From Clitoria ternatea (Eukaryota; Streptophyta; Magnoliopsida; Fabales; Fabaceae), in NCBI GenBank assembly GCA_037962975.1, contig CM075675.1, forward strand, positions 102,849,718 through 102,913,717: a stretch of DNA of 64,000 nucleotides, written 5' to 3'. Below the pieces are notes generated by a model. The model was not told where the DNA came from. It saw nothing but the letters and a program-made list of their open reading frames with translations, and searched no databases. The position numbers and the translations under genes are program-made. Within the stretch, counting starts at the first letter, position 1. The number at the start of each line of letters is the position of its first letter. Positions 48,201 to 61,043 of this stretch are shown here, piece by piece.

Positions 48201-50769
48201 ATTACCATAGAAAAAAAATATGAAACCCTTAGCCAATCCATCACCTAATTTTTTAAAAGATATATTGGATGGTTTCTCGATTATTGTATCCTTGATAGTA
48301 CCCAATTGTCTAGTTTTTTCTCTGCCAGATCCAATTGATCTGTTTGACTACCATTTAATTACAATATAAAGATTGCAACACACACGGTGCAAGAAGTACC
48401 ATGCATAGTTTATACTATTTTAAGTAGACATACAATAATGTCATGTTATAACTAAGTGGCATGAAAGATAACTTGAGGAGTACAATAAAAACGATCAACA
48501 AATGTTTAATTTAATACATTTGCCTATTATAGTTGAATATAAAATGATAAAATAGGGTCTTGTGATAGGAACTAATTGAACTATATAACTAGTGTAAAGG
48601 GTTTATTCATTGTTTAAGAACATTTATTCAACAAAGTCTTATTCGGATCCTGTATATGACACCGGGAAGCATATGCATGGCACTAGTCATATTTTCATCC
48701 CTATTTAATACTCATTTAATTTCTATTTGTAAGGCAAAAAAATATTTAAATGATCCTATTTATAAGACAAAATTCATCTGTCTAGGAACATTTAATATTT
48801 TTTTTCATATTTACTCTTGCTTTGAGAAATACTACTATTAACGTCAAAATAGAATTTAAATTTAAATAGAGATAAAATTAAAATGTTATAATATTTTTTA
48901 TAAAAATTAGTGTATTATATATTTTCTTAACACCTGTGTTTTTGTCTAAATCATCTAAGAGGAATGAAGAGAGTATATCCTAAATTAGTCCTAATTCAAA
49001 TAGATGACATATTTAATGCAATTATACTCTTATAATTATTGAGATCGTTTTGAGACCATCAATTAATTCGGTTTAAATATTTCACTATCAATTACCTTGA
49101 AATTCAATTTAGTTAAGACCATTAGTCTAAGGGACCAAGGGAATCACAACATAGAATGAGCTTACACTTACACTCGATTAGGAGATTGTTGGGATATTAA
49201 GTGTTAAGTCTCATATCATATAAAAATGTGTTGTGAAGTTGTATATGAGTGTAAGGACTCGTGAACCTAATTCCCTTAAGTTTTAAGTTGTTTAGTGGTG
49301 TCCTACATGATAACCAGGTTGACAAACATATAAATCATCACAGTAATTTTAAATGAGTAAGAGTGTTGAATACGTAGAGACTTTTTGGTAACCCAACAAT
49401 TGATAAAAATAAGCTTAGAAAAATCACAACTAAATGGCTATAAACACAAATTGGCTGGTTAGTTAGTTGAATAAGTTGAAAAACAATAAACAAAAATATA
49501 TATAAAAATAATTGATCAAAAAATGTTGAAATTGGGTTTGGGTTTAGCTTCACTCCTTCTAGTATTATGATCTCATACTAACATGGTGAATATTCTAGAT
49601 TCATTTCTCTATAAGTCTTAATTTCTTAACAACTTAACATAAAGACTATGTGTTACTGAATTGACCTTAGACCATCTTAAACGAATAAGAAATTAGAAAT
49701 TTATTTCATATTTTTTATCCAAGAAGTGCTTTAGAATGTCAATTATGTCGTGAGTATGCACTAAAAGCCTATGCGTTTAATATGTATCGTCTTTATTTGA
49801 ATAAGTCATTTTGGTTAAATAGTTTATCACTATTTGTTAGTCTTTAGAATAATAGGTCGGTATGAAAATCATTCCTAAAATATCTTTAGTCAAGTATTAA
49901 TATAAGGACATATAAATATATTAAGATTCATGTGTGAGTGTACTGATGATCTAATCTCACAGATCATAAATATGGATGATATCAAGAGTAATGGTGTACT
50001 GAACAAAACCACTATATGAGTGCTGTGGATCATATTTGTTTATGATATGTAATAGGAATGATATCTATGAGTCACTTGATGAAGTGAGACTAAAGAAATG
50101 CATAGTCAAGCTAGAAAGAATAAAAATTAAATATTTATTTAAATAAAGTCTACTTTAATATCAAGTTAAGTGAATTAGGTCATACAATAATGATAATGAC
50201 CATGTCTTAGGCCCAACTAGATATTGTTACAAAGGGAACAAACATATAAAATGATTATCACTTTTTGGTTATATCAATTTGATACTTATATTTGGATAGT
50301 GATTTATTACTAGATGTCATTCATTATATTATATTAAATATTTATATTTAATATAAACTAAATATATTTCATATAGGGTCACGGGACAGAGTAATCTCAC
50401 CAAAAGATAGTTTTTATATTAGTTAGACTGCAATTAAAACTATTGCGTTCAACTTGAGTAGAGAGTCCGACCATTAAAAAGTGTTCATTAAGTTAAACGT
50501 GAGGCAGCACTCTTGTTTTACACTAAATTTCATAAAAGTTACGAAGACAGCACTGCAAAGAACCTTTATTCGTGGACTTCTATAGAGATGAGTCTATTTT
50601 GACTCATTATTAAAGGTTATACGCTATAAGGGTATATTTTAAAAGATTTTTAACTATATCTTAATTTGATAGCTTTGAAATACGAGTTTCTACAAGAACC
50701 TTTGAGAATCTTTATATTTTCACTATCTAACAATTAGAAATTCCTTAACAAATTATCTCTATGTTATCA
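42241..50769. other. Intergenic AT-rich region
   Basis: No gene or RNA gene is supported. It contains one fold-back element (42781-42960) and, at about 47150-47870, opposed GTTTGGAT.GAGG-like motifs that may be the ends of a decayed larger element. A promoter-like stretch with ACGTGTC and TATAAAAA lies at about 44630-44700, with no open frame after it. The part from about 49700 to 50400 looks like dispersed repeat but has no readable ends. Confidence 0.5.
42781..42960. mobile_element. Fold-back MITE-like element
   Basis: The left arm GCGTTTTCTTAATGTGTCTAG and the right arm, read on the other strand (ATATTTTTCTAATACTTGTC), match with gaps over about 50 bp. Both contain a CTAGACA.ATATAT core. 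The centre is AT-rich and non-coding. Confidence 0.5.
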
Positions 50770-50774
50770 TACAA

Positions 50775-51067
50775 TGTTGGAAGTCCCACATTGACTGTCT
50801 CATGATATTTCGCATGGGTTAAATACCTGTTGGTAACTCCAACAATTGCCAATTGGTTTTGGGATGGAACCTTTAACATGGTATCAGAGCTAGAACATTC
50901 TTTTCGGTTCTTATGGGCCAAGAGTTGTCCTTTCGTTGTGGGTCGCATTGTTGGAGGGGGCGTATTGGAAGTCCCACATTGTCTTTCTCATGATATTTCA
51001 CATGGCTTAAATACCTGTTAGGCAACTCCAACCATTACCAATTGGTTTTTGGATGGAACCTTTAACA
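50775..51067 (+). mobile_element. Complete TRIM retrotransposon
   Basis: A 293-bp miniature LTR element. LTRs lie at 50775-50878 (104 bp) and 50963-51067 (105 bp). The primer binding site TGGTATCAGAGC at 50879-50890 abuts the left LTR. A polypurine tract TTGGAGGGGGCG ends at 50962. The target duplication TACAA lies at 50770-50774 and 51068-51072. The 84-bp interior has no coding capacity, so it must move using enzymes of another element. The right LTR starts TATTGG instead of TGTTGG. Confidence 0.94.
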
Positions 51068-51072
51068 TACAA

Positions 51073-53910
51073 TGATCTAAATAACTATATTCATGTACTA
51101 TCTTAAGAAGTGGTTTGCGAACATATAAATCTTCTCATATAAAAATGAGCATTAAGTACATAAGTAAAAATTAACATCAATTTACCTCATACGAAGCCTT
51201 TGCGGGTTTGACAATAATTTACATGCAACTTAACTTATAATCAAATATAGTGAAAAATGGTGAAGTTGACAACCGATTAATATTGCACCTATGTGTTTAC
51301 TCATTTAGACGATTTTTTTATGCGACGGATTTTCTTGATAATGATATAACTTCAATTTGGAGATACAGTAGTTAAGGGGAAAAAAAGAGAGAGAAATGGC
51401 AAGTTTGAATCTCATAATAACATTTCTGACAAATTGCTTCATTTCATAACAATTGTTAATTTTTTTATATAGAACAAACAAACTCCACTTAACCAACTTT
51501 ATATTAAAGGATTATTTATTTATTTACCACATAATAGAACTTCATTGAAATTTTTTTGACAATCTGCCGTAAATCTCTCTGTTTGAAAATTTCTATAGAA
51601 ATTAGAGATTTACTTTTGTTGGATAAGTCAAAACTTTGAATTCTATGAAAGCTTAAGGACTCATTACAAAAAGAAGGAAGCTTCCCACCAATTAATTTTT
51701 AGTCAGCTGCTTACATATTATTATATTTTGTTTTTATCGTAAAATATCAAATTTCTTTTACATGTTATTTAAACAGCTATTAAATTTAAGAAAACATAAT
51801 TATAATAATTTGGATAATTATCATTTTATTCGATTAACACTTTCTCATTTTATTTAATATCAAGGGATAAGAAAAAACTAAAAAATAATAATTGTATCTT
51901 CATAATATGTCAATAACGTGTGAAATGGCAATTGAGTTTTGACTGTAACACAATTTTCGAATACGTGCTCGTGTGAAGTGTCCTTAATGAAAATAAAGCA
52001 TCAATCATTAAAGGTAAACAATAAGATTTTAATTGATTACATCTTTTTATATTTTTGGGTTGAAAGTAAAATTAAGGGGTGGCACATTCTAACATACGGA
52101 AGATGAATACAGTAGTAGTATATTTATTTACTGCGTGTACGTGACACATATACGTATAACGTGGTACGATATTATTAACTGGAAAGCACAAACCCTGTCG
52201 GTCTAAATTGGCCATCTCATTAATCAGAACAATGACAATTTATTAGTCCTGTCATCATGTCTCTATAACACAGATTAACTTTCAGTAACTTGTTTTCAAA
52301 AAGTTGGACACATAACCCATGATTAATTTAAGGTTTCACTTGCAACTTCCAGATGTTAACTGCAGCTGTATTACAAGAATATTTTAAGACCCTTTACAAT
52401 AATGTCCTCAACTCTTCAACCCCTCTTTCTCTCACAAGGTAAGATGATTAGATATAGTTAATGCACCCTTTTCACTTTAATTATATTGTATTTAGTCAAA
52501 AGAGATTATAGATTATTTATTAAAATAACGCTTAATTAAATATTTGACCTCTAACACTGATGGTGCAATTTGAAATTAGTTCCTAAAACAAATTTGGTTA
52601 GGATTTCATAAGTAACTTAATTATATTAAAGCATTATCACTACAAGAATTTTATAGAGTTGAAAGTTTTTTTTAATATACTATATTTGAATTTAAGTTAA
52701 ATATGATTAGTATATACGATAAAACTTTCTTTCTCAAAATTTACTGATACTAAATTCTTTGAAATTTGAACATAAGACTACAAGTTAAGTTAAAACAATT
52801 TTGACGGGTGATTTGATATTTTACTAATTATGTTTGTCTTTCAAGACAAAAAAAACTTATTTTATTACCTATAAGAAAAACTTGTTTAGGAGTTAAATTC
52901 AAATTGGGGTGATTTGGAGGGATCAATCACTTGGTTAATCTTACAAATAATACATTTTGCTAAAATCTGTAATTATTATGATAAATGAATTCCTTAATTC
53001 CTGTTAATTGCTAAAAAGGTTGTTGTGTGTGTAATAAGAATATATAGAACTTTGCTTAAGTTTCTATACATTTATTTGAGGGTGTTAAATATAAATGTAT
53101 TACTTAACGAATTAAGAAATATCTTTAAAATGACTGTTAGCATGAGATGGTTGAGTTGACATGGTTCATGCAGGGGTTTGACTGTTGAAAGTCAATATTT
53201 TTTAAGAAAAGGGAAAGTTAATACGCGAGTGAACTCATAAGAATAGAATATGCAATATCCTTTCATTTCATTGTTCTCTTCCACCTTTCAGGTATGACCC
53301 TAATAAAAGCAAGTAGTTATAGGAACATCTACCATACTCCAACGGACCACATCTTAACTGTTTTGTTTTTTTTCACACAATCACTCTTCACCATCATAAA
53401 CCACTCCCACACCCACCTAACTTATCAAACAACAACCATTTCTTTCTTATACTATAAGACTCGTATACATTTGAAATGCCCACAACAAAAAATTGTGTTA
53501 AAAATCACCATTAGTATTTGAATCTTATTGTATCTACTACTATAGAGTGGATTAGATATTAAAAGTCTATATTATCTGTTTCATTAGATGTATGATTTAA
53601 ATATTTATTGGACTATTTCTTTTGTTATCAATTGATTTTAAGATGAAACCTTACTTTAAATATGGAACTCTTCGTATATGTCAAAGTCTAACTTTTGATT
53701 TTCATAAGTCAAAAGTTTACCTTTTCAAAATCACCTATTAAACTTTTTTTTTTACCAAATTAAAACTAAATATTTGTTAACCATATCTTTGGTTACTCTA
53801 GCTTTGTTTAATGAGCTGAGAAATATAATAATTAAATATTTAATTTGGATAAAAGCAAGACAGTATAATTACATTATAATATGATACGAATATAGTACCT
53901 CAAGTAGATG
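51073..53910. other. Intergenic AT-rich region
   Basis: Nothing supported: no gene, RNA gene or clear transposon end. Open frames such as 53294-53521 look random. Confidence 0.5.
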
Positions 53911-54529
53911 CTAGTTGTAACACCTCTATTTTTATTTTTATATTAAAATTTTGAAGGAATTAAATTATGATTCTTTAGAACTTTTTAATCTACGTATTAT
54001 TTATGATTTTTTGGATTTTTTTGGAATTTTTGAATTATTTTAATAAAATAATATATTTTAAATAATTTTAAATTCATACAAAGTGACTCAAAATTAAAAA
54101 TATTTATAAGAAAGTGAATTTAAATTATAAGAAAATTTGCTAAAATCCATTTCAAGTAGACTTATCTAAAAATTATCGATTTGAGAAAAATCTTGATTTT
54201 TTCCAATCGTTAAAAAATTGGAAACATATTAATAAATTTTTATTAACAAAAAATTTTAGATTTTTAAAATTTAAACTTTATATTACTTATTATAAAATTA
54301 GTGAGGACTGATATAATATCGCTAAATTTCAAAAAGGACTGATTTTGAATATTTAAAATATACCGAGTAAAAGGTTACTATTTGGCTTAATAATTCTGCC
54401 GACAGTTACTATGCAAAACATTGTGCATGTACGAAATTTTCAAAAGATGCACACTAACCAGGTTTGAAATTTCAAAAAATGCACAGTACTTTTATATTAA
54501 AATAATGGAATGCATAGTAATTTTTTTCC

Positions 54530-54537
54530 TATAAATA
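54530..54537 (+). promoter_or_regulatory. TATA box of solo LTR C
   Basis: CCTATAAATACC, matched by minus-strand copies at 36222-36229 (B) and 38784-38791 (A). Confidence 0.6.
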
Positions 54538-54720
54538 CCACAAATTCAGATTAAGTTTTCTTAATATAGTAGTGCTAGTGAGATAGTAGTGGAAGTGAGA
54601 GAGAGAAATATAATTTTTTTGGAAGAAGGTTCTACTAAAATTTTAAGGTACGAATACCTCTTTTTTATATTTTTAGGGAAATTTATTATTATATTAGAAA
54701 TAATATTATTTTAAGTTATT

Positions 54721-54956
54721 ATTCTGAATAGTAAAATACTATTTCAATAGTAAATTACTATTCAAATAGTAAATTACTATTTATTATTACTATTTACCTT
54801 TACTATTCATGTTTTACTATTTACCGTTACTATTCACGATTTACTATTTACCATTACTATTCACGATTTACTATTTACCATTACTATTCACGTTTTACTA
54901 TTTACTGTTACTACTTACGATTTACTATTTACTATTCACTATTCAAAATTTACCAT
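54721..54956 (+). repeat. Degenerate TACTATT-type tandem array in solo LTR C
   Basis: Units of the type TTTACTATTTACCATTACTA with TTCACGA spacers, about 190 bp downstream of the TATA box. Clearest here, in a copy without later insertions. Confidence 0.88.
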
Positions 54957-57046
54957 TTCTGTTTTAAGTAGTAAACTTAAGTTTCATCTAATAACTATAT
55001 TAAAATGAAATTGGTATGTTTTAGAACTCGGAGACGAGGCGTGCACGGATTTACAATAATGAACCAGTATACAAGAGGTAAGGGGGAGTGAGATAAGAAT
55101 ATAATATGAAAAGACATAAGAATAATATGAGGAGTCCCCTACTCCTTTTAAATTAAATAATATTATTATTTTAAAATATTAACTTTTAACTTAAAATTTA
55201 TAATAAAATTTATAATAAAATTTAAATTAAATATATGATTTAACTAACTCTAAAATACCTATGCAAATACCTAGATAACCTATGCGAACTGAACTGAACC
55301 TATACAAGGACTTAGATTATTATGACCTGTATGGACTTATGGACTGAACTATACCTATACGAGAATTGGAATATATAGACTTACATAGACTCATGCAAGG
55401 AATGGATTATAAAGACTCAAAATCAATCTTATTAATCTAAATAACCATTAAGATTTGAATTACATTATGAGTGATATTTAATTTATTTGAATTATTTATA
55501 ATTGATAATATTTTATTTTGATTGATATCTAATTGTGATTAATAATATTTGATGTGATTGATGATATTTAGTTATAATTGATAATGCTTGATTTTGATTA
55601 ATGATTTTGTGATGTGTAGTTTGAGCATATAGCGAACATGACAGAAAGCTAAAACTCAATAAGAATTTTCTTACCTTACTCTTTAAATTTTTATTATTTT
55701 AAATCTTCTCTTCTTAGAAATTATTTTTATTAACTTTATTTTCAATATTTAGAATAAAAAAATTAGTATTTATTTTAGAAAGAAGACATTTTATGAAAAT
55801 TAATTTATAACAAATTGAGATAATTAAATCTTGAATTAAAGAAAAATTTTGTAATTTTAAGTATTTTTGGTTAATGATTTAAAGATTATTCTCTTTTAAT
55901 AAAATAAAATTTTCAAAAGAAAATTATTTTATTTTTCCAACTTAATAACTAAAGATATTTGGAAATAATTGAGAATTTGATCTTGTTAAGATTCAATTTG
56001 AGAAAGATTATGTAAAATTTTTATATGAAAATTTTTTGAGATATTTAAGGCTTAGAAACTCAATTTCAGTGAGATTCGAAAACTGTACCAAATTTATTTC
56101 TGTGGGACAGAAATTTAGAGAATCGATAAAATGTACAGTTTATTGAAATGATGTTGTAAACCTTTAAGGTATTTAATAATTGAGTTTCTAAAAGCCTTAA
56201 CCAACTAAATACGTGAGTAGTTCATGCATCATGAATTATTAAAGTGAAATTAAATGGTATTGTCTGGGGACGGATTATAGAAACCGAGGATACATTAGAG
56301 GAGACTTAATTACTAGCCTTGGGATGAGAGGGTGTGAATGGGTGCTTCAGGGGACCTGGGTAGCTCCCTGGTGTCGGGTACTTTCACAATAAAAACTTTT
56401 TCAATCTGACTAGTCTCTAAGTGTTTCCACGCCAGTTGAGTTGTTCATGTTATTATTATCCGGACTTATGGAACAGTGTAAACTCTTGGTTGGCCCAGTG
56501 CAAATTAAAATTTAAGGGCCCACATATATAGGTAAGTTACGATAAAGATATTGCATAACATTCATGCATTCATAATTGATTGTGATTGTGATTGATATTA
56601 TTATATATTAGTTTGTGAAAACCCTTTGTTGCTTATGTCTTATTCGAGAATATTATATTCTGTTTCTCACTCATTTCTCTGTGTTTTTGTTTCATATATT
56701 TTAAATTGATGGTTAAGAGGGAAGGATCGAAGAATCTCGGCAATGAATATAGCACGTTCTAGAAAGGGAGCTCGGTATGAATACCGTGGTCCAATGAATA
56801 AATAAAGTTATTAAGTAACTGCTTCTGGGCCATAAAGTTTCCTCTCTTTCTTATAAAGTTTAATATTTATTTTCTTCGAATGAATGTAAAATTACTTTAT
56901 AAAGTTTTAATAATATTTATGAGGTATTTCAGAAATGATGTATTTAATTTATTCCGATAGTTTCCTTTTAACAATAATTTCTTTAGTTAAAAAAATACAA
57001 ATTTTTTCTAGTATTATTAAGGTGTAACAGAGGGTGTTACACTAGT

Positions 57047-58636
57047 ACATTGAACTTTCCCTATTATGATATACCTTTTTGTTGTGTATTTGCTTAAGAA
57101 GATGGTTCTTTTCTTGCCACCTTTTATTTCTCTTGGCAAGGGACGATTCTTTGCGCTTACCCTCAATTAATTAGCAAAAAAGTGCAATAAGATTAGCAGA
57201 ACAAAGTTAATGAGTGGACTATAAAAAAGGGGGAATCAGGGTGGAGCACCCTGCGCAAGCACATCGTTGAATTAATTACTTGAACTACTTGTGCCCTTCC
57301 TATATAGAGAATTAGAGTGCATATAGTTAAAACAATTCTATATATAAGATGTGCATTACACGAGTTATATGCAATATACCATATTAGAAATACTAATAGT
57401 AGTAACTAACTACTTAAACTTATTAACTATATAAAATCTCATTTATATTTTGTAAACGTTTTTTTAGTTTAATATATTTTTCACTTTTCTTTAAATATCT
57501 TAATTATATTTTCATTTTTTTCTTTAAGCTATACTTCATAATATGGTATTAGAGTCTTGATATTCACCATGAAATCATTTTTGTTGCACCTTCGATCTTT
57601 TTCTTTTCTTTTCCTAAACAAAATCTAGAGTCATTTTTATGAGTTTTTTTTCCTTTTCGTCTCCCACTTCTTCTTTTATCTTTACTTTTATCTTCTTTAT
57701 GAGAAGTTGTGCTTTGTCTTCCACATTGTTGTTAACTTGTTTCGTTGCATTCTCCTTCTTCCCTCTTCGGTGATTTCACGTCATTCGTAGAGTCATGTTT
57801 CGCAAAGGCATCATTTGGGACGAAATGCTCTCGATCTAGGGTTTCAACTCTTTCGCAGCTCTTGAACTCTACATAGGCAATTCTCTCATCCACCACATAC
57901 ACATGCACCACTACCGTCACCACTCTGAAGTTGTTGATGTTAGCTGGTGTTGATTTTTGCAAATCTGAGTTGCAAGATTTATCACAATCATTTCTTTGAC
58001 GAAGTTGCTTTGGTTCACATATATTCTCTTCTTGCTCAATTGTACTGATTGCTTAATATTAGGAGATTCATCAACCGATCTAGTATAATACAAATTGTTA
58101 AACTGAATTAAAAATATCAATATCAATAATAAACAAAACAATAATTGAATTAACTAATAGTCGTAAAAAGATTATTTATTGGGTCAAATTGGATTTTTGA
58201 TATATATGTATATATAAAGTTTTTATTTATATTTATATAATTTTATATTTATAAAAATAACTTAAATAACTTATTTAGTTATTTTCTTGATTTAATTTTT
58301 AAAAGTTAAATATTATTGTTGTTTTTTAAGAGAATATTGTTGCTACCATATACCAAATAACTATGACAATTAAACTCCACAAGTTTGTTGCCTCTTTTAA
58401 AAATTGTCAATACCTCCTAAATGCATTTTAAAGGTAACAGAGACCAATCTGTCATAGAGCATAAACTTTTTTTTTTATCTCACTTGAATCCACTCGCTTG
58501 CTCAAAACTGAATCATGTGACACACCTCAATAACGTTGAATTTGCCGAATACCATTTAATTTCTTTCAAGCCAAATAGAGCATCGAATATAAAACTATAG
58601 GACTCCCCATTCAAATTTCCTTCCCTTTGATTTATT
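57047..58636. other. Intergenic DNA with possible LTR trace
   Basis: No gene seen. ATGGTATTAGAGTC at about 57542-57555 resembles a copia primer binding site, so the AT-rich sequence before it may be the end of a decayed LTR. The minus-strand frames 57732-58141 are not recognisable. Confidence 0.35.
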
Positions 58637-60174
58637 TGTAAAGGGAACTGATTATATCAAGTTAGATAATAGTTAATTTTTTGTTTTTTGATAAGCTTTT
58701 CTGTTATACATTGGCTTATATAAAGCCCATCATCTTTTGTAATCAAATAACAAATATATACATATTTTCTCAATTCTTGAATCTTTTAATTCTCTATCTC
58801 TTTCTTTCTTTTTTTCTACTGCAACTCTGATATCTTTCATGGTATCTAGAGTTGTACGATCTTGGATCTAATGACTTTGATTACCCAATCCTCAACCCTC
58901 CCTCAAGCAATGGTACCAATTTCAATAAAAACCAGGTTAGAAAATAGGCAAAATACTATTACTAGAACTGAATGACTATTTTCAATAATTAATTTGTAAT
59001 TCAATGATTAGGAAGCATTCTGACTAGCCTCACAAGCCATGTTCATAAAGATCCATGGTTTAGAATTAATTTGGGAAAATTATTTAATAAGTAACGACTT
59101 TATTATATGACTTCTAATGATCCTACGCTTTCTTAGAACCAATCTTAACATCTTTTTTGCTTTTGGGCCAACTTAGATATTCCGCAAATATATGTTTAGT
59201 AATTATTTGATTAAATTCCTTTTAGTGGGTTTTATGCCTTGACTAGACACTCTTGAAGCAAGAATTAGGCGTCATTCAAATTTTGCACCTTCTCATATCG
59301 TCATATATGAGATAGATCCTTAACTAGATCTGGTAGTTAAAAATTTTAATTGTGGTGTTTTTTTTCCAACGAATGATTAAATGTAAAAAATTTATCTTAA
59401 TTTTTATTATTTTATTATTATTATTATTATTAATATTATTATTATTATTTATTCAATTAGGGGTGCTACACATATTCGAAGTATACTTGGATTTATCTAA
59501 TACAGTACAAGTCTCAACCTCTTTCATGCTTTATACATTTTAAGAAAATGGTTGGAAACCAACTAGATTAAAAATCAAATGCTTACAGATTGATGGTGGT
59601 AAGGAATTTACTGTTTTTTCTAGCCTTTTAAAAGAACACGGCATCATTCATAGACTCATTTGCCCATATACTCATGAACAAAATGGGTCAGCTGAGAGGA
59701 AACATAGGTATATCACTGAGGTAAGACTTTCATTGCTGGCTAATGCTTTTATGCCTCTTAAATTTTGGGGAGAGGCCTTTTCTTTTGTTGTTTGTATCAT
59801 AAATCAATTACCTACTACAACTTTAGGCTTTCTATCCCCTATGGAAACTCTCTTTTCAAAAACACCTGATTATTCAGCCTTAAAAAAATATTTGGATATG
59901 CTTGCTACCTTACCCTAACCTGCTACCTAACACTAACCAAACTCAAACTATAGAAACCTTACTAATAGACACAACTCCTGAACCTATAAACATTCATCTT
60001 ATGATAACCAAAGGTAAAAATGGTATTAGGAAACTCAGAATCATGAATGTAATAGCCTCATGAACAAAAGCCACATATGACATACTCATTAAGCCAAAAT
60101 CTGTCAAGACTACCCTTACTATACCTGTAACATCCCATTTTATACTCAAATAGAAAATAGATATTAATATATCT
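58637..60174 (+). mobile_element. Decayed Ty1/copia element, interrupted at right
   Basis: A probable LTR at 58637-58839 (TGTAAAGGG...TTTCA) is followed at once by the primer binding site TGGTATCTAGAG at 58840. Recognisable pol text follows from about 59560. The rest, including the 3' LTR, lies beyond the Tat element that starts at 60175, outside the window. A (TTA)n microsatellite at 59405-59450 and many stops mark decay. The left end is a guess from the TG start. Confidence 0.7.
59560..60170 (+). pseudogene. Copia integrase and linker fragment
   Basis: Integrase core text is readable: LQIDGGKEF near 59585 (catalytic Asp), HGIIHRLICPYTHEQNGSAE from 59639 (ending in the catalytic Glu), LPTTTLGFLSPMETLF to about 59855. 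MITKGKNGIRKLRI near 60000 is the linker that normally precedes copia reverse transcriptase. Stops break the frame at about 59919 and 60061. The Tat insertion cuts the sequence before the reverse transcriptase. Confidence 0.82.
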
Positions 60175-60981
60175 TGATCCGGTCTAGATACCGGCCCCCA
60201 TACTTGTGACGTCAGACTGACCTCATATAAGGAAAACCGGTGTCCAGGTTCAACGTTACCACACCGGATATCCGTTGTCTGGTCATCCGCCCTCACTCCA
60301 TGACAGCATCATTCATTTTCGCTGTAACGGTTCTATGTTCATTGATACAGGATATTTATATAACTGTTAGCTTTTCCCTCATAGCAAGAGAAGAGCCTTT
60401 TGATAACTTATCAACGAAGACACTGTTTGTAGCAAAATATGTCACATCAATGGCTTCAGAAAGTAAGTGGGCGTGTCAGTAGATTATGCGGAAAAGGTGA
60501 TTATCCTCTCCTCTCTCTGGAGGATTGTACTCTGATAATTGACCTACCCTCCTGACACATTCTGAAAGTCGAGCCATTTTGATTGACACGATATACACGC
60601 AATCAGAGATAAGGGACCCACCTGCATCCAACGTCTCATTTTTTCTCTTACGTTCAACTATAAGAGGCCATATCAACACACATGCATGGTATCGTTATTC
60701 TATCTCACATTTTACTGTTACCACGCTTGAGTATTCATTCAGTTCATACACTCTTCTAACTTGAGCGTCGGAGAATCTTCGCAGGTGGCACCACCTTTCG
60801 CCCTCCTACAACGCGAATCGTTGGTGTGAAGGATCTCCAGGACAACAAGACCGGCCTCTCCCACTGAGAGACCGGATTAGTACGTCGGATATACACAGTT
60901 CCGGTGTGCAAACCCTAAAAACACCTGCATCCTTGTGGCTGGTCCCATACCGGATCCTAGACCCCGGTCCAGACCAGTTCA
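60175..60981 (+). repeat. 5' LTR of Tat-type element
   Basis: 807 bp, TGATCCGG...CCAGTTCA. Ends set by agreement with the solo LTR at 22765-23526, which has a readable target duplication. Many ACCGG/CCGGT motifs. Confidence 0.88.
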
Positions 60982-60982
60982 T

Positions 60983-61003
60983 TGGCACGCCCAGTGGGAC
61001 TCG
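60983..61003 (+). other. Primer binding site of Tat-type element
   Basis: TGGCACGCCCAGTGGGACTC starts one base after the LTR with the TGG expected opposite a tRNA CCA end. I cannot name the tRNA by eye. Confidence 0.7.
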
Positions 61004-61043
61004 ATAGAGTTATTCCCATTTTCGCAGAAGTTAGGTTGGCACA

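Larger units (their letters stand above)
53916..57041 (+). mobile_element. Solo LTR C (3.1-kb family), uninterrupted
   Basis: Begins TGTAACACCTC and ends GGGTGTTACA, 3126 bp, with target duplication CTAGT at 53911-53915 and 57042-57046. Collinear with the reverse complement of A and B. It has a TATA box (TATAAATA, 54530-54537), which sets the orientation as plus, and a TACTATT-type array downstream of it. It has no coding capacity. As the only unbroken copy it gives the empty sites for the insertions into A and B. Confidence 0.9.

Noticed and set aside
57732..58141. Two minus-strand frames (76 and 74 residues) as a possible small gene
   Set aside because: No recognisable domain, no splice structure joining them, and the region lies beside a possible LTR trace.
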